A stretch of 64,000 nt of DNA from positions 1,364,001 to 1,428,000 of the forward strand of contig JAHLMK010000014.1 of NCBI GenBank assembly GCA_019915135.1, written 5' to 3'. The notes under the pieces were generated by a model. It was not told the DNA's origin. It was given only the letters and a program-made list of their open reading frames with translations, and made no database searches. Below, one piece after another: positions 37,717 through 48,651 of the stretch; position 1 is the first letter of the stretch; the number at the start of each line of letters is the position of its first letter. The position numbers were made by a program, and so were the translations under genes. This DNA comes from Strobilurus pachycystidiatus (lineage: Eukaryota; Basidiomycota; Agaricomycetes; Agaricales; Physalacriaceae).

Positions 37717-39297
37717 ATGGCATACTACCGCTCCTCGTACTACAACCCGCCACCTACTAATCCGAGCCGTGGCGTGCACTGGCGTTCGCTCTCCTCTCAA
37801 GATGTAGTGGTACCGGTGCCGCAAGCAGATAACTATGACTATGGTGGGTATACGCGCGCGTACGCCGGGGATGGCGACCAGGACCGGGGGTTGAGTACGG
37901 TGCGCCACGCGATCGGGCATATATTCCAGTACTCGAAGTGTAATGGGCGGAAGAAGGCGGTTTGCGTGCGTGTTTTTTCATTGGGATTCGGTTTTGCGAC
38001 TTACGCGGGTGTAGGTCGGGATCAACTACTTTGGACAGGAAAGGGAGCTGAAGGGGTGCATCAACGACGCGAGGCATACGTCCGAGTTTCTCATCCGTGC
38101 GTGCCAGTGTTCAGTGTTCGCAGTCGCAGTTCTTGAGGCTTGGGAGTATGTAGGGCACTGTGGGTATAAGAAGGAAGACATCATCATGCTGACGGACGAC
38201 AACCCGAACCACCGTCGACGGCCGACGCGGAAGAATATCCTCGGCGCGATGGCGTGGTTGGTGAAGGACGCGCGGCCGCATGATTCGCTCTTCTTCCATT
38301 GTATGCCATTCGTTCGACTGAAAGCTGCACTGGTACTGACCGTACGCAGACTCAGGACATGGAGGACGGACGCCTGATCTTTCGGGGGACGAGTTGGATG
38401 GGTATGATGAAGGTGCGGCTCAGGTTCTTCGGTGGAGATTATGACTGATGCACGGTGTAGTCATATACCCCATGGACTACAAGACCGCTGGGTTTATAGT
38501 AGATGACGTGAGTTCGTACTTCGACTTCGTGCCCTCGAGATGAGTCTGAGTGTTCATTTCAGTTCATGCATCACATCCTGGTCGCTCCACTTCCAATGGG
38601 ATGCCGACTTACGGTAGGGAGGATCCCTTTTTTTACTTCTCATCTCAACAAGCACACGCTTCACTCAGGCTTTATTCGATGTATGTCTACCTTGCTCTTG
38701 TTCCCAGAAGCTCAGACTCATATTTCATGATCAAGTGTTGTCATTCGGGGACGGTTCTAGATCTACCGTATGGCGTACGTTCCCGCTCAGTCGACGTGTT
38801 CTTTCTGTGATGCTGATTGGAAGCAGTACGATAGCGAAGGAAACGTCAAGAGGCTGGTGTCCCCGCGCGCATGGAATTCGCGGAAGAGCTCTGCAGACGT
38901 CGTATGTACCCACCCTGCCCTTAAAAAGGTCTTTTGACGCGAGGTCTCCGTACGTACAGATATGCTGGTCAGGATGCCAAGACGGCCAGAAGAGCGTCGA
39001 CACCCTCAAAGGCGGCGTTGCTGTCGGGGCAATGAGCTATGTGAGTACTTGGACGCCGGCTAATCATGACCTGGTACTAACCTTGAACCCGGAAGGCTTT
39101 CATCACAGCGCTGAAGCGCAATCATAATCAATCCTATGGAGGACTCTTGAGAGCCGTGCAGCAGATATTGTGGCCGAAGTTCAGCCAAACCCCGCAGCTC
39201 GCGAGCTCACATCGAATAGTATGTCGCACATGGCTGTTCAGGGAGAAAAACTCAAAGCGGCTCTTTGCAGGACACAAGGCTGAAGTTCATCATATGA
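37717..39297 (+). CDS. Metacaspase 2 (type I) with a 12-nt exon
   Basis: Starts MAYYRSSYYNPPPTNPSRGV with a Tyr/Pro-containing prodomain. The p20 domain has GINYFGQERELKGCINDARH, FHYSGHGGRTPDLSGDELDG, VIYPMDYKTAGFIVDD and MGCRLT, then a 12 nt exon encoding ALFD (38,669-38,680), then CCHSGTVLDLPYG (catalytic Cys codon 38739-38741). The p10 part has ICWSGCQDGQKSVDTLKGGV and AVGAMSYAFITALKRNHNQS, ending SSHRIDTRLKFII at the TGA at 39295. Every join restores the family sequence, so both active-site residues are intact. Compared with metacaspase 1 it has an extra intron splitting LT from ALFD. The role (cell death, protein quality control or ageing) is family knowledge, not visible here. Confidence 0.9.
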
Positions 39298-39817
39298 TGG
39301 ATGGACTAATGACTTTATGACAACCACTTATGTATACCTCCAACCTTGTGGTGTAATATTGTAGTATACTTACTTGTTGTATGAATGGTAATGAAATCAG
39401 TAATACGCCTTTGATCGTGAGACTCGCCTAATTCACATTGAATTGAATAGGACGTGCCAGCTGCTAAGCTGAGCGAAGCTCGGCTGTCGAGGACTACTAA
39501 TTGTATGGTAAAGAGGAAGATATCGAGTCAATCTGGTTGCGTTACAGTAAATTTTTGTACTGGTGTTCACATAGCCGTCCCGATGGCCTATTCAGGCTTG
39601 ACAGGGTCAGTTTCCCCACCGGAAGGAAGAGGTTGCTCCAAGTCAGTTGTTCCTTGCACTCCCGCCTCGCTACTGCCACTTCTCTCTGCCACAGATTGAA
39701 ATCGCAACGACGATTGCGCAGCACGTGAGCTATGCCTCCACGAGTCATCCGTCCGTGCCTTTCCCGAGGCGACGCGCGAAATAATTAACGTTGGCGCAAT
39801 CCCCTATCATCGCATAG
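39298..39817. other. Intergenic, convergent 3' ends
   Basis: About 520 bases between the convergent metacaspase 2 and seven-helix gene 2. No gene or repeat recognised. Confidence 0.5.
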
Positions 39818-40826
39818 TCATCTCAGCTGGGAGTACATTGAACGAAGGAGAGCACTGACGGTAACAGCGGGCAACATGGCGGAAGTATAGTACTCGCTGA
39901 AGTCCCATCCCGCAACAAAATATGCGTGAATGTACATCACAAGATACGCCAGGTGAACCGTTGTGTAGAGAAAGGATGATTCAACCAGAATCTCAATAAC
40001 CCCACGGTATGTTCGGCTTTGGCCTAGACCTGTGACACGCACGATGCGGACGATGATCAGTCCGGTGGCGAGTACGTTTGTGGCAACCGTGAGTGCAATG
40101 TAGATAATTCGCCAGTGTGCCTGCGAGGCGCCAACCTGATTTGAGCTGACCACAAGGTCAGAGTGGTATTTTAACACGTAGAAGATGAATGAAACTGTCA
40201 AGGACGGCCGGTCAGCGCTCAAGTGTATTCATTGAGATATAAAATAACGGTGCACCTGTTTCAGCGACCATGCAGAGTAGTGGGACGCCCACAATCCAAG
40301 AACGCGCGTAAATGATGCTGCATCGCCAAATCTGCGTCAAGCCGTCCAGTCAGTAGATCGGAGATATGAACTTGAATTGTACCATGACAGCTCCTGCTAA
40401 GAGAACGCTAACTCCGAGCATAACCGCACCCAGAACGGTTAGTCGGAGACCAGAAGGACTGCGAGAGACGCTCGCGTCAAAAGACTCCTCGCGGGTGCCT
40501 CCATGGGTGATGTAGAAATCGTCGAGAAAGTGCCAGATGATACCGGTTGAGATCGTGCCAAGGGACCACATGAGGGTGAGGACGGTAACGTGAAACCTGC
40601 GCGATCTGCTAAATCCCTCCTTCGAAGAGCCTGAAGATATTGTGAGCTGAGCTGAATGCCTAGAAGGCGTGTAAAAAGAACCGATTGTGGAGAGTGTGGA
40701 GAGATACACAGACGTGTAGACTGCGTAACAGAAGATCTCCAGTATGCCTGCGTGGAGATGACTCCTCAGATAGGCAATGACATCTGCGTCGGAGAGACCT
40801 AGTTGCGCGGAGAGAGGAGGTGCCAT
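39818..40826 (-). CDS. Seven-helix membrane protein, Agaricomycete family (copy 2)
   Basis: Paralogue of the gene at 23,284-24,550. It starts MAPPLSAQLGLSDADVIAYL at the ATG at 40826, which aligns with MAPFDEAEVVAYL of copy 1; an in-frame ATG at 40865 is an alternative. Membrane segments include ILEIFCYAVYTSVYLSTLST, VTVLTLMWSLGTISTGIIWH, TVLGAVMLGVSVLLAGAVMV, then the family signature IWRCSIIYARSWIVGVPLLC after an intron, then VSFIFYVLKY, IIYIALTVATNVLATGLIIV and YTTVHLAYLVMYIHAYFVAG. The C-terminus is shorter than in copy 1 (ends ALLRSMYSQLR), lacking the Ser/Pro-rich tail. Function unknown. Confidence 0.8.
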
Positions 40827-40865
40827 GTTCACGGCGACGGTTAGTATGAAGGCCTCTTTTCTCAT

Positions 40866-41751
40866 ATTCTATCGACTGATAGGAACAGAACAACATCAGT
40901 TAACTAGTGATTCTATCAATCAATAGGCACTTGATTGAATGAACATTTCACCAGACGCAAAGCCAACCGGGCCAGTAATTCTGCTTCATCACTGATCCTG
41001 GGGAGAGGAGATTACGCTATATGAGAGGAAGGTGTTGGAGTTGATACAAAAGGTCGACTGAGTAAGTGAGAATAGCAGTAGTATTGAATTCAGAGCCTAG
41101 ACCTGATTGTGGCGACATGGAATCAGTTGGTCCTGAGAGCGGGAGATGATATCGGCGATGATTAGAGATACTGAGACGCACGGGCCAAGGTGCAATGTCA
41201 ACTCAACTAGACCCGTGACGACGAGTTCTCATGGTCAGTGAGGTCTGTGTGTAGAAGAGCCTAGAGGGGCAAGTTTGTCGTCGACATCCAGCCAACATGC
41301 CACTTTGCTCTTACTTACCTTCCTTGAATCCGTCTTCCGAGTCCAGCTTCCTTGACGTCCACATAGACCGGTGAGGCTCCTCAATGCCCTCGAGCGATTA
41401 TCCCACATACACATGCAGATTGATGATGATGATGATGGGGGAAGAGTGTCTACTGCCGGTATCTGTAGTTCCGCACAGGCGTGCGGCGTGCGTCCTGCGA
41501 GTTCCTATACTATAGAGCTTACGAACGACAATACTAGTTGCCGCCACCGCCGTATAGGTCAGGCCATACATATTATCAGAGTTCGTCACCCACTCTCTCA
41601 CAGAGTCACAACAAGACGGACAAACAAGCAGAGTCTTGAGATGTAATGTACAAGTCCAAATTTCATTTCATGTAATAGTATCAGAAGTGTCCCAATTTCG
41701 TGATGTGACTGTTCGTGAAAGGCATCCACACATCCATTTCGCGCGTTCATA
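40866..41751. other. Intergenic
   Basis: No gene recognised. It includes a short GAT/ATG-rich tract near 41,425. It contains the promoter of seven-helix gene 2 and the 3' flank of the broken Kre9-like gene. Confidence 0.45.
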
Positions 41752-42047
41752 TCAGAATTCCGGTCCACCCGTGATAGTGAAGTCGGGGGAGAAGTTGCCC
41801 GAGTCGCCGAACACTAGGGGGAGGTGAGCAGGGAAATGTGGGTGTAGGTGTATACGCACAGACGAGCTGGTAGTTATCGTTCTCGAGAACCCAGGGAACG
41901 GTGATATCCCAGCTGCCGAGCAGGATGTCGAAGCCATCGGCGAGGACGACTGATAGGTGGGATAAGATAGACAGTGTGAGAGGAATAGGAGCGGAACTCA
42001 CGAGGGAGGATGCTGCTGCCTTGCCTGAGCCTGATGCTCCCGAGCTT
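41752..42047 (-). pseudogene. Kre9/KNH-like gene copy 2, 3' part, cut off by an insertion
   Basis: Minus-strand exons read KLGSIRLRQGSSILP, then VLADGFDILLGSWDITVPWV, LENDNYQLV and FGDSGNFSPDFTITGGPEF with a TGA at 41752-41754. This is the C-terminal two thirds of the small secreted family represented intact at 51,731 and 59,553. It stops abruptly after the codon pair for Lys-Leu at 42,047, where the 2.14 kb insertion starts. The N-terminal part is at 44,188-44,417. Confidence 0.85.
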
Positions 42048-44187
42048 TACGAATGAAAAGAAATTATCAGATTTCTGAAATTCGTTTTGTGTATGCAAGT
42101 TCTGCAAAGCGAAACTTCGTCGATCCCCATTAGGAAGGTGGACCCTGATCCTCCGACTACTCAAAACCATTCTAATATTCCATTATTTCCCCTTATATGG
42201 TCCTGATACTCTCTAGCATAGTGTATACTCAATGCTGTTATAGACTAGTCCCTTTCTCTGAACGTGCAGTATTCTTTGTCGTGTTGCTGGATATCCGGTG
42301 TCCGGACCAAATAACCAAACATGGATTCTTGTGAAGTCCATGTCGGTAACGAACTGTTCATGCTATGCTACTTTCACTCTCTAACGTCCTCAAACAGGTG
42401 AATTGTTGCTCTACAAACGGGTTTGTCTCGCTGTCATGTCATGAAACAGCTTTTCTTATTCAATTTGGGTCATTCTAGGTCAGCCCTTGATCGAGCTTGC
42501 CTTCCGTCCACCATGATTATCCCAGATTTGCACCCAATAGCCGGCTCGGTCAAGACTTTCGTGCAAGACGCTAGCACTCCAGCACTCACCCTGCATCTGT
42601 TCTCATTCTTGTCAGTTGCATGCCCTCCCGCTGTCAAGTGTGACTGGGCTTTTCCCGCAGCACAGTGCTGCCTTGCAGCGCCTCGGATTGTGGACGCCGC
42701 ACCCACCACAGGTTGATGGCAGCAAGGAAACCAAATGGACTCTGCAGACGAAAGAGAGGCGACAGAGCAGGGCGACCGCTCTGTGCCACCCAAAAAACGG
42801 AGTGCGGTGCCCTTTCACAGTGCGTTGCATCGTCTCATCACACCCTGAGCTTTTCCAACTCATTCTTAGACTTTCTCTGTGCTCGCAGGACTCAACATAA
42901 CGACACTGAACCGCACCAAGCGCAACCAGAGCGTGCCGACGCGTCGAGTTGAGGCGGAGAGAGATGCAGTGCGACAACATGGAACAGCGACAGCACCAGG
43001 AGCAGGCAGCTCCCCGGCCATGGTGCACTCGGTAACTCCACCTAGCTAGGACAGATTCTCACGTCAACAGCGAAAACATGCGAGCAAAACCCGGTGCTAT
43101 CTAAACTTCAGCGCATTGCGAGCCCTCGACTTGGTTGACAGGATTTGTGCACGATGTCAGTGTCCCAACGCACAATCTGCATCACTGCTCATGCTGTCAA
43201 AACTCAATTGCATGGGCTCCGGTGCACAGCGCCGCCTTGGAATGACCCGGACCTTGGACGCTGCACCCACCACCGTTGGCGGTTGCGAGGAGACCGATGG
43301 AGAGGGAGAGAGGCGGCAGAGCAGAGCAACCATTTTGCGCCTGAGATACGGAGTGTGGTGCCCTTCACAGTGTGTTACACTGTCCCTTCACTCCTTGTGC
43401 TCTTTCAACTCACCTCACCTCTTAGACTGCCCTGACGCGTCCCGCGCAGCATGAATACAAGCGTCCTTGACGCGTCTTTAGAGCCATTCAATACGTGAGG
43501 TTCACGTATCCTGAATACTGACAAGAGCAAAGCGCCGTCAAGGGTAGTACAGAGCCTGCCATGTACGCAAGTCGACCCACCATCTAAGCTAGGCTTATTC
43601 CAGCTGATTTATGTAGTACACAACATTATGATTGACAGAGATGGCCTTTTCGCCGGAGATAAGTTCTGTGCCTCTCTCCTGGGCGGGCGCGAGCATACTG
43701 GTGGTAAATAAGTACAGGTGGACCTGGGCTGTGGCTCCAGGCTGGGCCATGGGCGAGTAGGATTTGGTGACTTCCCAATATTCCTTCAACTACACTCTTC
43801 AGTCCTACTCCCTCGGAGTCCCAGCGGCGCGCGGGAACAAACAGAATCAATTGCCATCAACTATACCTCCATCTTTGTGCCAGGCGGCTCTAGCCCCCAG
43901 TAGTATGGGTTCCGTCGCAACAGAGCTCATTACTCCATCTGCTCTGGATAGCGCTATGGAGACAGGCAAGATGCGGTTCCATTTCTCAATCAAAGCAGAC
44001 GAAGAGCTGCCTCTGGGTTACTCTCATGGATATGAACTCTCTGTTTACTGTAGTGTTTCATCCGGCGTTTGATTTGCAATGTGGGTTTCAACTTTCCCAA
44101 TCCTAGCTTCCAAACTCAATTTCATTCGTACCCAGCCGTGTTCGACTTGACTCTGACAAAATCCGAGCAAGGCTCACTCGGACACGT
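42048..44187. mobile_element. 2.14 kb insertion inside the Kre9-like gene, containing repeat copies B and C
   Basis: Bounded precisely by the broken gene: left GAGCTT then TACGAATGAAAAG, right CTCGGACACGT then GTTGGTGATCTC. Intact relatives read straight across (GAGCTTGTTGGT or near). No target duplication or inverted termini are seen. The left about 980 bp (42,048-43,030) is repeat copy B, collinear with 25,571-26,455. A third, partial, more diverged copy C occupies about 43,080-43,450 (GACGCTGCACCCACCACCGT, then GCGAGGAGACCGATGGAGAG). The remaining 700 bp have no relative in the window. No transposase, reverse transcriptase or other protein is recognisable, so the mode of movement is unknown. 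Confidence 0.7.
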
Positions 44188-44417
44188 GTTGGTGATCTCG
44201 GCGGGCGGGTTCGAGACGTCCCTACAGAACATTTTGTGAGTTACTTGTTGGCTAGGCTGATGACTAGGGCTCACCAAGTGACGGTGACGGTGGAGTTGAC
44301 AGTCCACACGACACCGGCGGTGGGGTAGATGATAGGCGGGACGAACACGTCCCTTGCGAAAGGGGCTGCCGATACAAGACCGGCGGTGCAGAGGAGGATG
44401 AAAGACGTGAACTTCAT
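44188..44417 (-). pseudogene. Kre9/KNH-like gene copy 2, 5' part (signal peptide and first exons)
   Basis: Starts MKFTSFILLCTAGLVSAAPF, a clear secretion signal, then RDVFVPPIIYPTAGVVWTVN and STVTVTW. After an intron it continues DVSNPPAEITN and then runs into the insertion and out of homology. It retains its TATA box and upstream region, so a short truncated secreted peptide could still be transcribed. The downstream half is at 41,752-42,047. Confidence 0.85.
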
Positions 44418-45675
44418 GATGTGTGACTTGTCCGAGGAGGTTTGAAGCGAAGGAGTCGTAAGAGCTGGATGCTGATGTTGAGAGAGAGATTGCCTTCCCT
44501 TATATACGCGTCTTGAGTATGCGTATGACTTGTATACCCGGCTCATACGATGTCCAGCCTCAGGTCCAGGCAGACGCTGACCTTCTCAGTACAGTGCAAG
44601 TATAGTTATCACGTCGACGGCACAACAGTGCATATGTCATATGATATGAGATGCACTCACCGGGTACTTATTTATGGACGACGAGTACTGCCAGAACCCA
44701 GGGGAGACGGTCAGTCTTGCCCAACAATACAGATACGTGTTCCACCACCCAGCGCCGGGCACACTCAGCCTCATACTTAGAAGCAACACATCGGCACATC
44801 CGGAAAGGACCAAGGTTGGGGGCACCCTCACGGCGAATGCTGACCTTCAAGTTCTCGGTGGAGTACGGGCATACGGAGACGGTCAGTTGCGCTCAGTGCT
44901 CACCGAGTATTTCTGTACGATGGCTATGACCAACATGACCGACGGGCATAGAAGAAGCTCTATTTACATTCGGGTTGCCCGCCGGCTAAGACTGCGCACG
45001 CGCCCAGAAAAACGCAAACCGCCGTCGGAGAGGACAAACGTACAGGGCAAAGATACTTATGAGTGTGACTGTGGTCCAATAATCAGTTGATGCTTCAAGG
45101 GTGAGATTGGCAATACACACATATTCAGACCCCGTAGTCAGTGCAAGCTGTCTTTCGTCTGACTAGAGGAAAGGGGAGGAGGGGCAGGATGACCGTGAAC
45201 GCAAGGTAGAAGAAGTCAGCGTGCCCACGACATGAACTGATTGGATTGGTTCCACTTGAATGAAAGTGAGTCTAGAGCTTAGCGATTCTCGAAGCACTAG
45301 AAGTCATGGGGGTTGTGTTTGGCTCGAGGATGATCCAAGGGCAGGCAATGTGGTATTCAATTCCGATCGAGCACACAGAGAGGCCAGTAGACCACTGGAG
45401 TGGAAGCTCGCGAGCATATCACAATGGGTGTGTATACAAAGATTCGACTCTTGAGTACCTGCGACCGAATTCGTGCGATAGCCCACAATGATTGCAGATA
45501 CCCACTTGCCTCCAGCCATGTCGGCGATTCTCATCGTTGGGGTATCGTCGGCTTGGGGTAGGCCGCTAGAGGCCCGTTAACCGGTCATGTTGGGCACATC
45601 GGAGTCGTGCATTAGCCTACGGCGGCAAGGGAGACACTAGAAAAAGAGGCGGCGGCGGCGAGGGTGCTCTTGAAC
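44418..45675. other. Duplicated upstream region of Kre9-like copy 2, then intergenic
   Basis: About 44,418-45,110 is collinear with the region upstream of copy 3 (60,114-60,800) and partly with that upstream of copy 1 (about 51,170-51,730). Shared parts include GACTGTGGTCCAATAATCA, which contains an inverted CCAAT box. No coding region recognised. Confidence 0.55.
44500..44506 (-). promoter_or_regulatory. TATA box of Kre9-like copy 2
   Basis: TATATAA on the minus strand about 85 bp upstream of the ATG. The same position and context (GTATATAAAGG) occur in the intact copy 3, and TTTATAAAGG about 80 bp upstream of copy 1. Confidence 0.6.
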
Positions 45676-46315
45676 TAGTGCGGCGGGAAGTAGGTTTCGG
45701 ACCTGGTTGACAGTGCTGGTTAGCACTGGGCCCCGAAGGGGCCTGTTTGACCGGCCTATTTTTCAGCTAATTAACGGGGGTCCGGGGGCGGTAGCCCCCG
45801 GGAGCTCCGAGCTATTTAACAGCTAATTAGCAGTCAAACAGGCCTATTTTGCATGTTAATCAGCGGTCAAATAGGCCTAGGAAAATCTAGCAATGTAATC
45901 GTGCTCCCGTCTGTACGGCAATGGTGACAGGTCCATGCCAAGGAGCGAGCCAGCGCGTTCTGAGCGCGTCCGTGGTTTGAGCCTAAAGTCGGTGCAAAAT
46001 CGCGCGCCGATCAAAATGCCGATCCCGAGTCCCGACTGTCAGCGTGAATGGTATCGTAACAATCCCGCAGACTTGCCGCTGTGTTGATTGAATTGCGCCG
46101 AGAAAGTGAAGAGACGAGAAATCGCCTTGTTCTCAACCATACTGCTCGTCTTGGTCACCGACAACGCTGCACAGTACGTGCTAGCTATTTGACTCTGATT
46201 TACACCTCAAATTTGCCGGCTTGATGGGCCGATGGAGATTAGCGCTAATTAACGCTAATTTACCCATGTAAAATAGGCACTGCTAATTACCAGGGACCTG
46301 TTTCCCGCCGCACTA
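45676..46315. mobile_element. hAT-type MITE, 640 bp, with perfect 8 bp target duplication
   Basis: The left end reads TAGTGCGGCGGGAA and the right end is its exact inverse (14 bp), followed on both inner sides by AGGT-containing sequence. The element is flanked on each side by TCTTGAAC (45,668-45,675 and 46,316-46,323), a perfect 8 bp direct repeat as left by hAT transposases; the TAG/CAG-type terminus also fits. The interior has no open frame of note but is rich in short palindromes (CAGTGCTGGTTAGCACTG; GGCCCCGAAGGGGCC; CCGGGGGCGGTAGCCCCCGG) and repeated GCTAATTA and AGGCCTATTT motifs. It is non-autonomous. The perfect duplication points to a recent insertion, about 330 bp before RPL10. Confidence 0.9.
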
Positions 46316-46642
46316 TCTTGAACTCAAGTCGTCGCTAGTCGATCGCGTCAGCAAGGCCGCTGACCTGGCTCGGCAATCGCCGCATTATTCAAGCCCCGCC
46401 CGATCGCATTACTCACCAAGTTTCCTAGTCATCGTCGATAAAAAGCCAGCGGTCGCTGCAACTCTCCCCCTCCCCTCAAATGTGAGTCCGTCTCTGCTGT
46501 CGGTATGCGCTCTGGACGAATCGCTGCGGTTTTGGACGCTGGAACGGCCGGGAATGCGCTGGATGGGTTGGATGGGGCTGGATGGCTTGAATGACGTCGA
46601 AGAGCCGAGCTGACAAGAATTTTCTTTCTCGCAGAATCCACG
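46316..46642 (+). promoter_or_regulatory. RPL10 promoter and leader with probable 5' UTR intron
   Basis: Contains a pyrimidine-rich stretch (CTCTCCCCCTCCCCTC) and then a GT..AG segment from about 46,482 (GTGAGTCCGTC) to 46,634 (TTTCTCGCAG), which looks like a leader intron ending nine bases before the ATG. Leader introns are common in fungal ribosomal protein genes. The hAT element ends at the left border of this region. Confidence 0.5.
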
Positions 46643-47395
46643 ATGGGTCGCCGTCCCGCCCGCTGCTACCGCTACTGCAAGAACAAGCCGTACCCTAAAT
46701 CCCGGTACAATCGCGGTGTCCCCGACCCGAAGGTGCGCCACCATCCTCTGCATCACTCGCACCGCTAAAACCGCCATACTAGATCCGTATCTTCGATCTG
46801 GGGCGCAAGCGTGCTTCCGTGGACGACTTCCCCTTCTGCTGCCATCTCGTCTCGGACGAGTACGAGCAACTGTCGTCCGAGGCGCTCGAGGCTGCCCGTA
46901 TCTGCGCCAACAAGTATGTGACCAAGACCTCGGGCAAGGACTCCTTCCACTTGCGCGTGCGCGTGCACCCCTTCCACGTTATCCGCATCAACAAGATGTT
47001 GTCCTGCGCCGGTGCGGATCGACTCCAAACCGGTATGCGCGGCGCCTGGGGCAAGCCCTACGGCACCGTCGCCCGCGTCAACATCGGCCAGGTCATCATG
47101 TCCATCCGCTGCAAAGACAACACCGCCCCCGTGGTCATGGAGGCTCTGCGCCGCGCCCGGTATAAGTTCCCTGGCCGCCAAAAGATCATCGTCTCCAAGA
47201 AGTGGGGTTTCACGAACGTGAACAAGGCGGAGTACCTCCAGCTCAAGGAGGACAAGCTGGTGCTCCAGTACGTGGTTGCTTTTTCTGGGTCTCATAGTCT
47301 AGCGCTGATGACTGGATAGGGACGGTGCATACGTGCAGTTCATCAGGCCCAAGGGCCCCCTCGAGCAGAACCTGCGCAACCAGCTCCGCGCTTAG
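46643..47395 (+). CDS. RPL10: 60S ribosomal protein uL16 (RPL10)
   Basis: Cytosolic large-subunit protein that sits near the peptidyl-transferase centre. Three exons: [20 protein letters not shown] to GVPDPK; then [20 protein letters not shown] through [40 protein letters not shown] and [20 protein letters not shown]; then [20 protein letters not shown] to the TAG at 47393. Length about 215 aa, as expected. GC-rich, biased codon use fits high expression. Large antisense frames here are shadows. Confidence 0.97.
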
Positions 47396-48651
47396 ATTGT
47401 ATACTATCCATATCAATCTGAGTTTTGTATTTCCCTTCGTGTGAGCCTCTCTTTTTCTTTCGCGTGAACCGTTCCGTTCGACCTGCCCTCTATCCACTGG
47501 CTCATCCAGAACAGTGGGTGACTCAGGGGAAAGGGGGCATATATTGATTGTGGCTAGTACGTTATCGCGAGTAGGAGATGTCCGTAATCCTTCTGCGTGT
47601 ATCTCGTTTGCATACATTTCATAATGGACACATACATATGCTGTCTACATAGTGCGTGTGTGGGATGATAGCTTGTTTGCGAGATGGTATGTTGACCGGA
47701 ACTTTGCGAGACGCGTTGTTTGACCGAAAGGATGTGGCGACTGGAATTGCCGGTTTGAGAGGTCTGTTTGCGACGCAGGAGCACTCGAACACAGTTGATT
47801 TGTGCGCGACGCTCAAGCTACGCCTACCCTTTTCCTCGGAACGAACAGAACTTATATTGTGTAACGTTCGCAAGGTCCCCGTTTGTATTGATCAAGGTTA
47901 AATGAGCACGAGGATGAATAGTGAATCGGACGAGAGTGAATTGAACGATGCACCGTTGAATTGTCCAATTGAGACGGGGATTAGTGAATATGTATATGAA
48001 TAGTGAATAAGCTCTTTTCGCTGATCGTTATCGTTATGCAGAGGTGAGAGTCGCAATGTCTTTCACAACGTAGCATGACGAGAGACAGAGGCTCGAGCGG
48101 GCACGACAATCCGTCCGAGCCGGGGGGCGGGGGGCGAGAGCGAGTAGGAACTGAATGGGGGGACTGAAGAGCGGCCGAGCCTGTCGTTCATTTAACGTTT
48201 GGCGCGGATTCTGGTGTTTGTAGTACCCAGCGGCGGCGCCTCCCAAGAGAGATGACTTGGAAGGTAGGTTACAGTATCCGGAAGCACTACGATGCGAGCC
48301 CAGGATCGGAATGTGCTCAGTGGCAAGTGCTGCATACAAAACATGAATTGGAAAGCTGGAATTGGACAAGGGAAAGCATGCGTGCAGGATTCGAACCCTG
48401 ACGTGCGCACGCGCACGGGCAATATCAAAAGTGTGGACTGAATTGCGGGGGTGGATTTGACGTACACGGACCGCCCCTGCTCGGGAGGGTTGTCCGTCGA
48501 CTATCACACGCCTTTACTGGCATTGGAGGTTGACTTGCAACCACCACCACCACCTTCCGGGTAAAAGATCGGGCCAGATTGCTTTTGCTTGGCCTTATTA
48601 ATTTTGTGTGGAGCCTTTGAGTCTCACGACCACCACGACCACGACCATACC
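47396..48651. other. Intergenic between RPL10 and the photoreceptor gene
   Basis: About 1.25 kb, no gene. Imperfect repeats of GTGAATAG and GAATTG-type words occur at about 47,910-48,010. A T-arm-like sequence at about 48,380-48,400 was examined and rejected as a tRNA. (CAC)n-type triplets occur at about 48,541-48,552 upstream of the photoreceptor. Confidence 0.5.

Noticed and set aside
43641..44072. Open frame in the right part of the 2.14 kb insertion
   Set aside because: It contains an in-frame stop and no recognisable domain; too weak to call a gene.
42048..44187. Classical Helitron inside the Kre9-like gene
   Set aside because: Absence of a target duplication fits, but the ends are not TC...CTRR, the insertion is not between A and T, and no 3' hairpin or Rep/helicase is seen.
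46765..47295. Long open frame antisense to RPL10
   Set aside because: It mirrors the biased codons of RPL10 and shows no homology; a shadow frame.
48360..48450. tRNA-like T-arm (GGTTCGAATCC on the minus strand)
   Set aside because: The T-stem does not pair beyond three bases, no D-arm box is found upstream and no acceptor stem closes.
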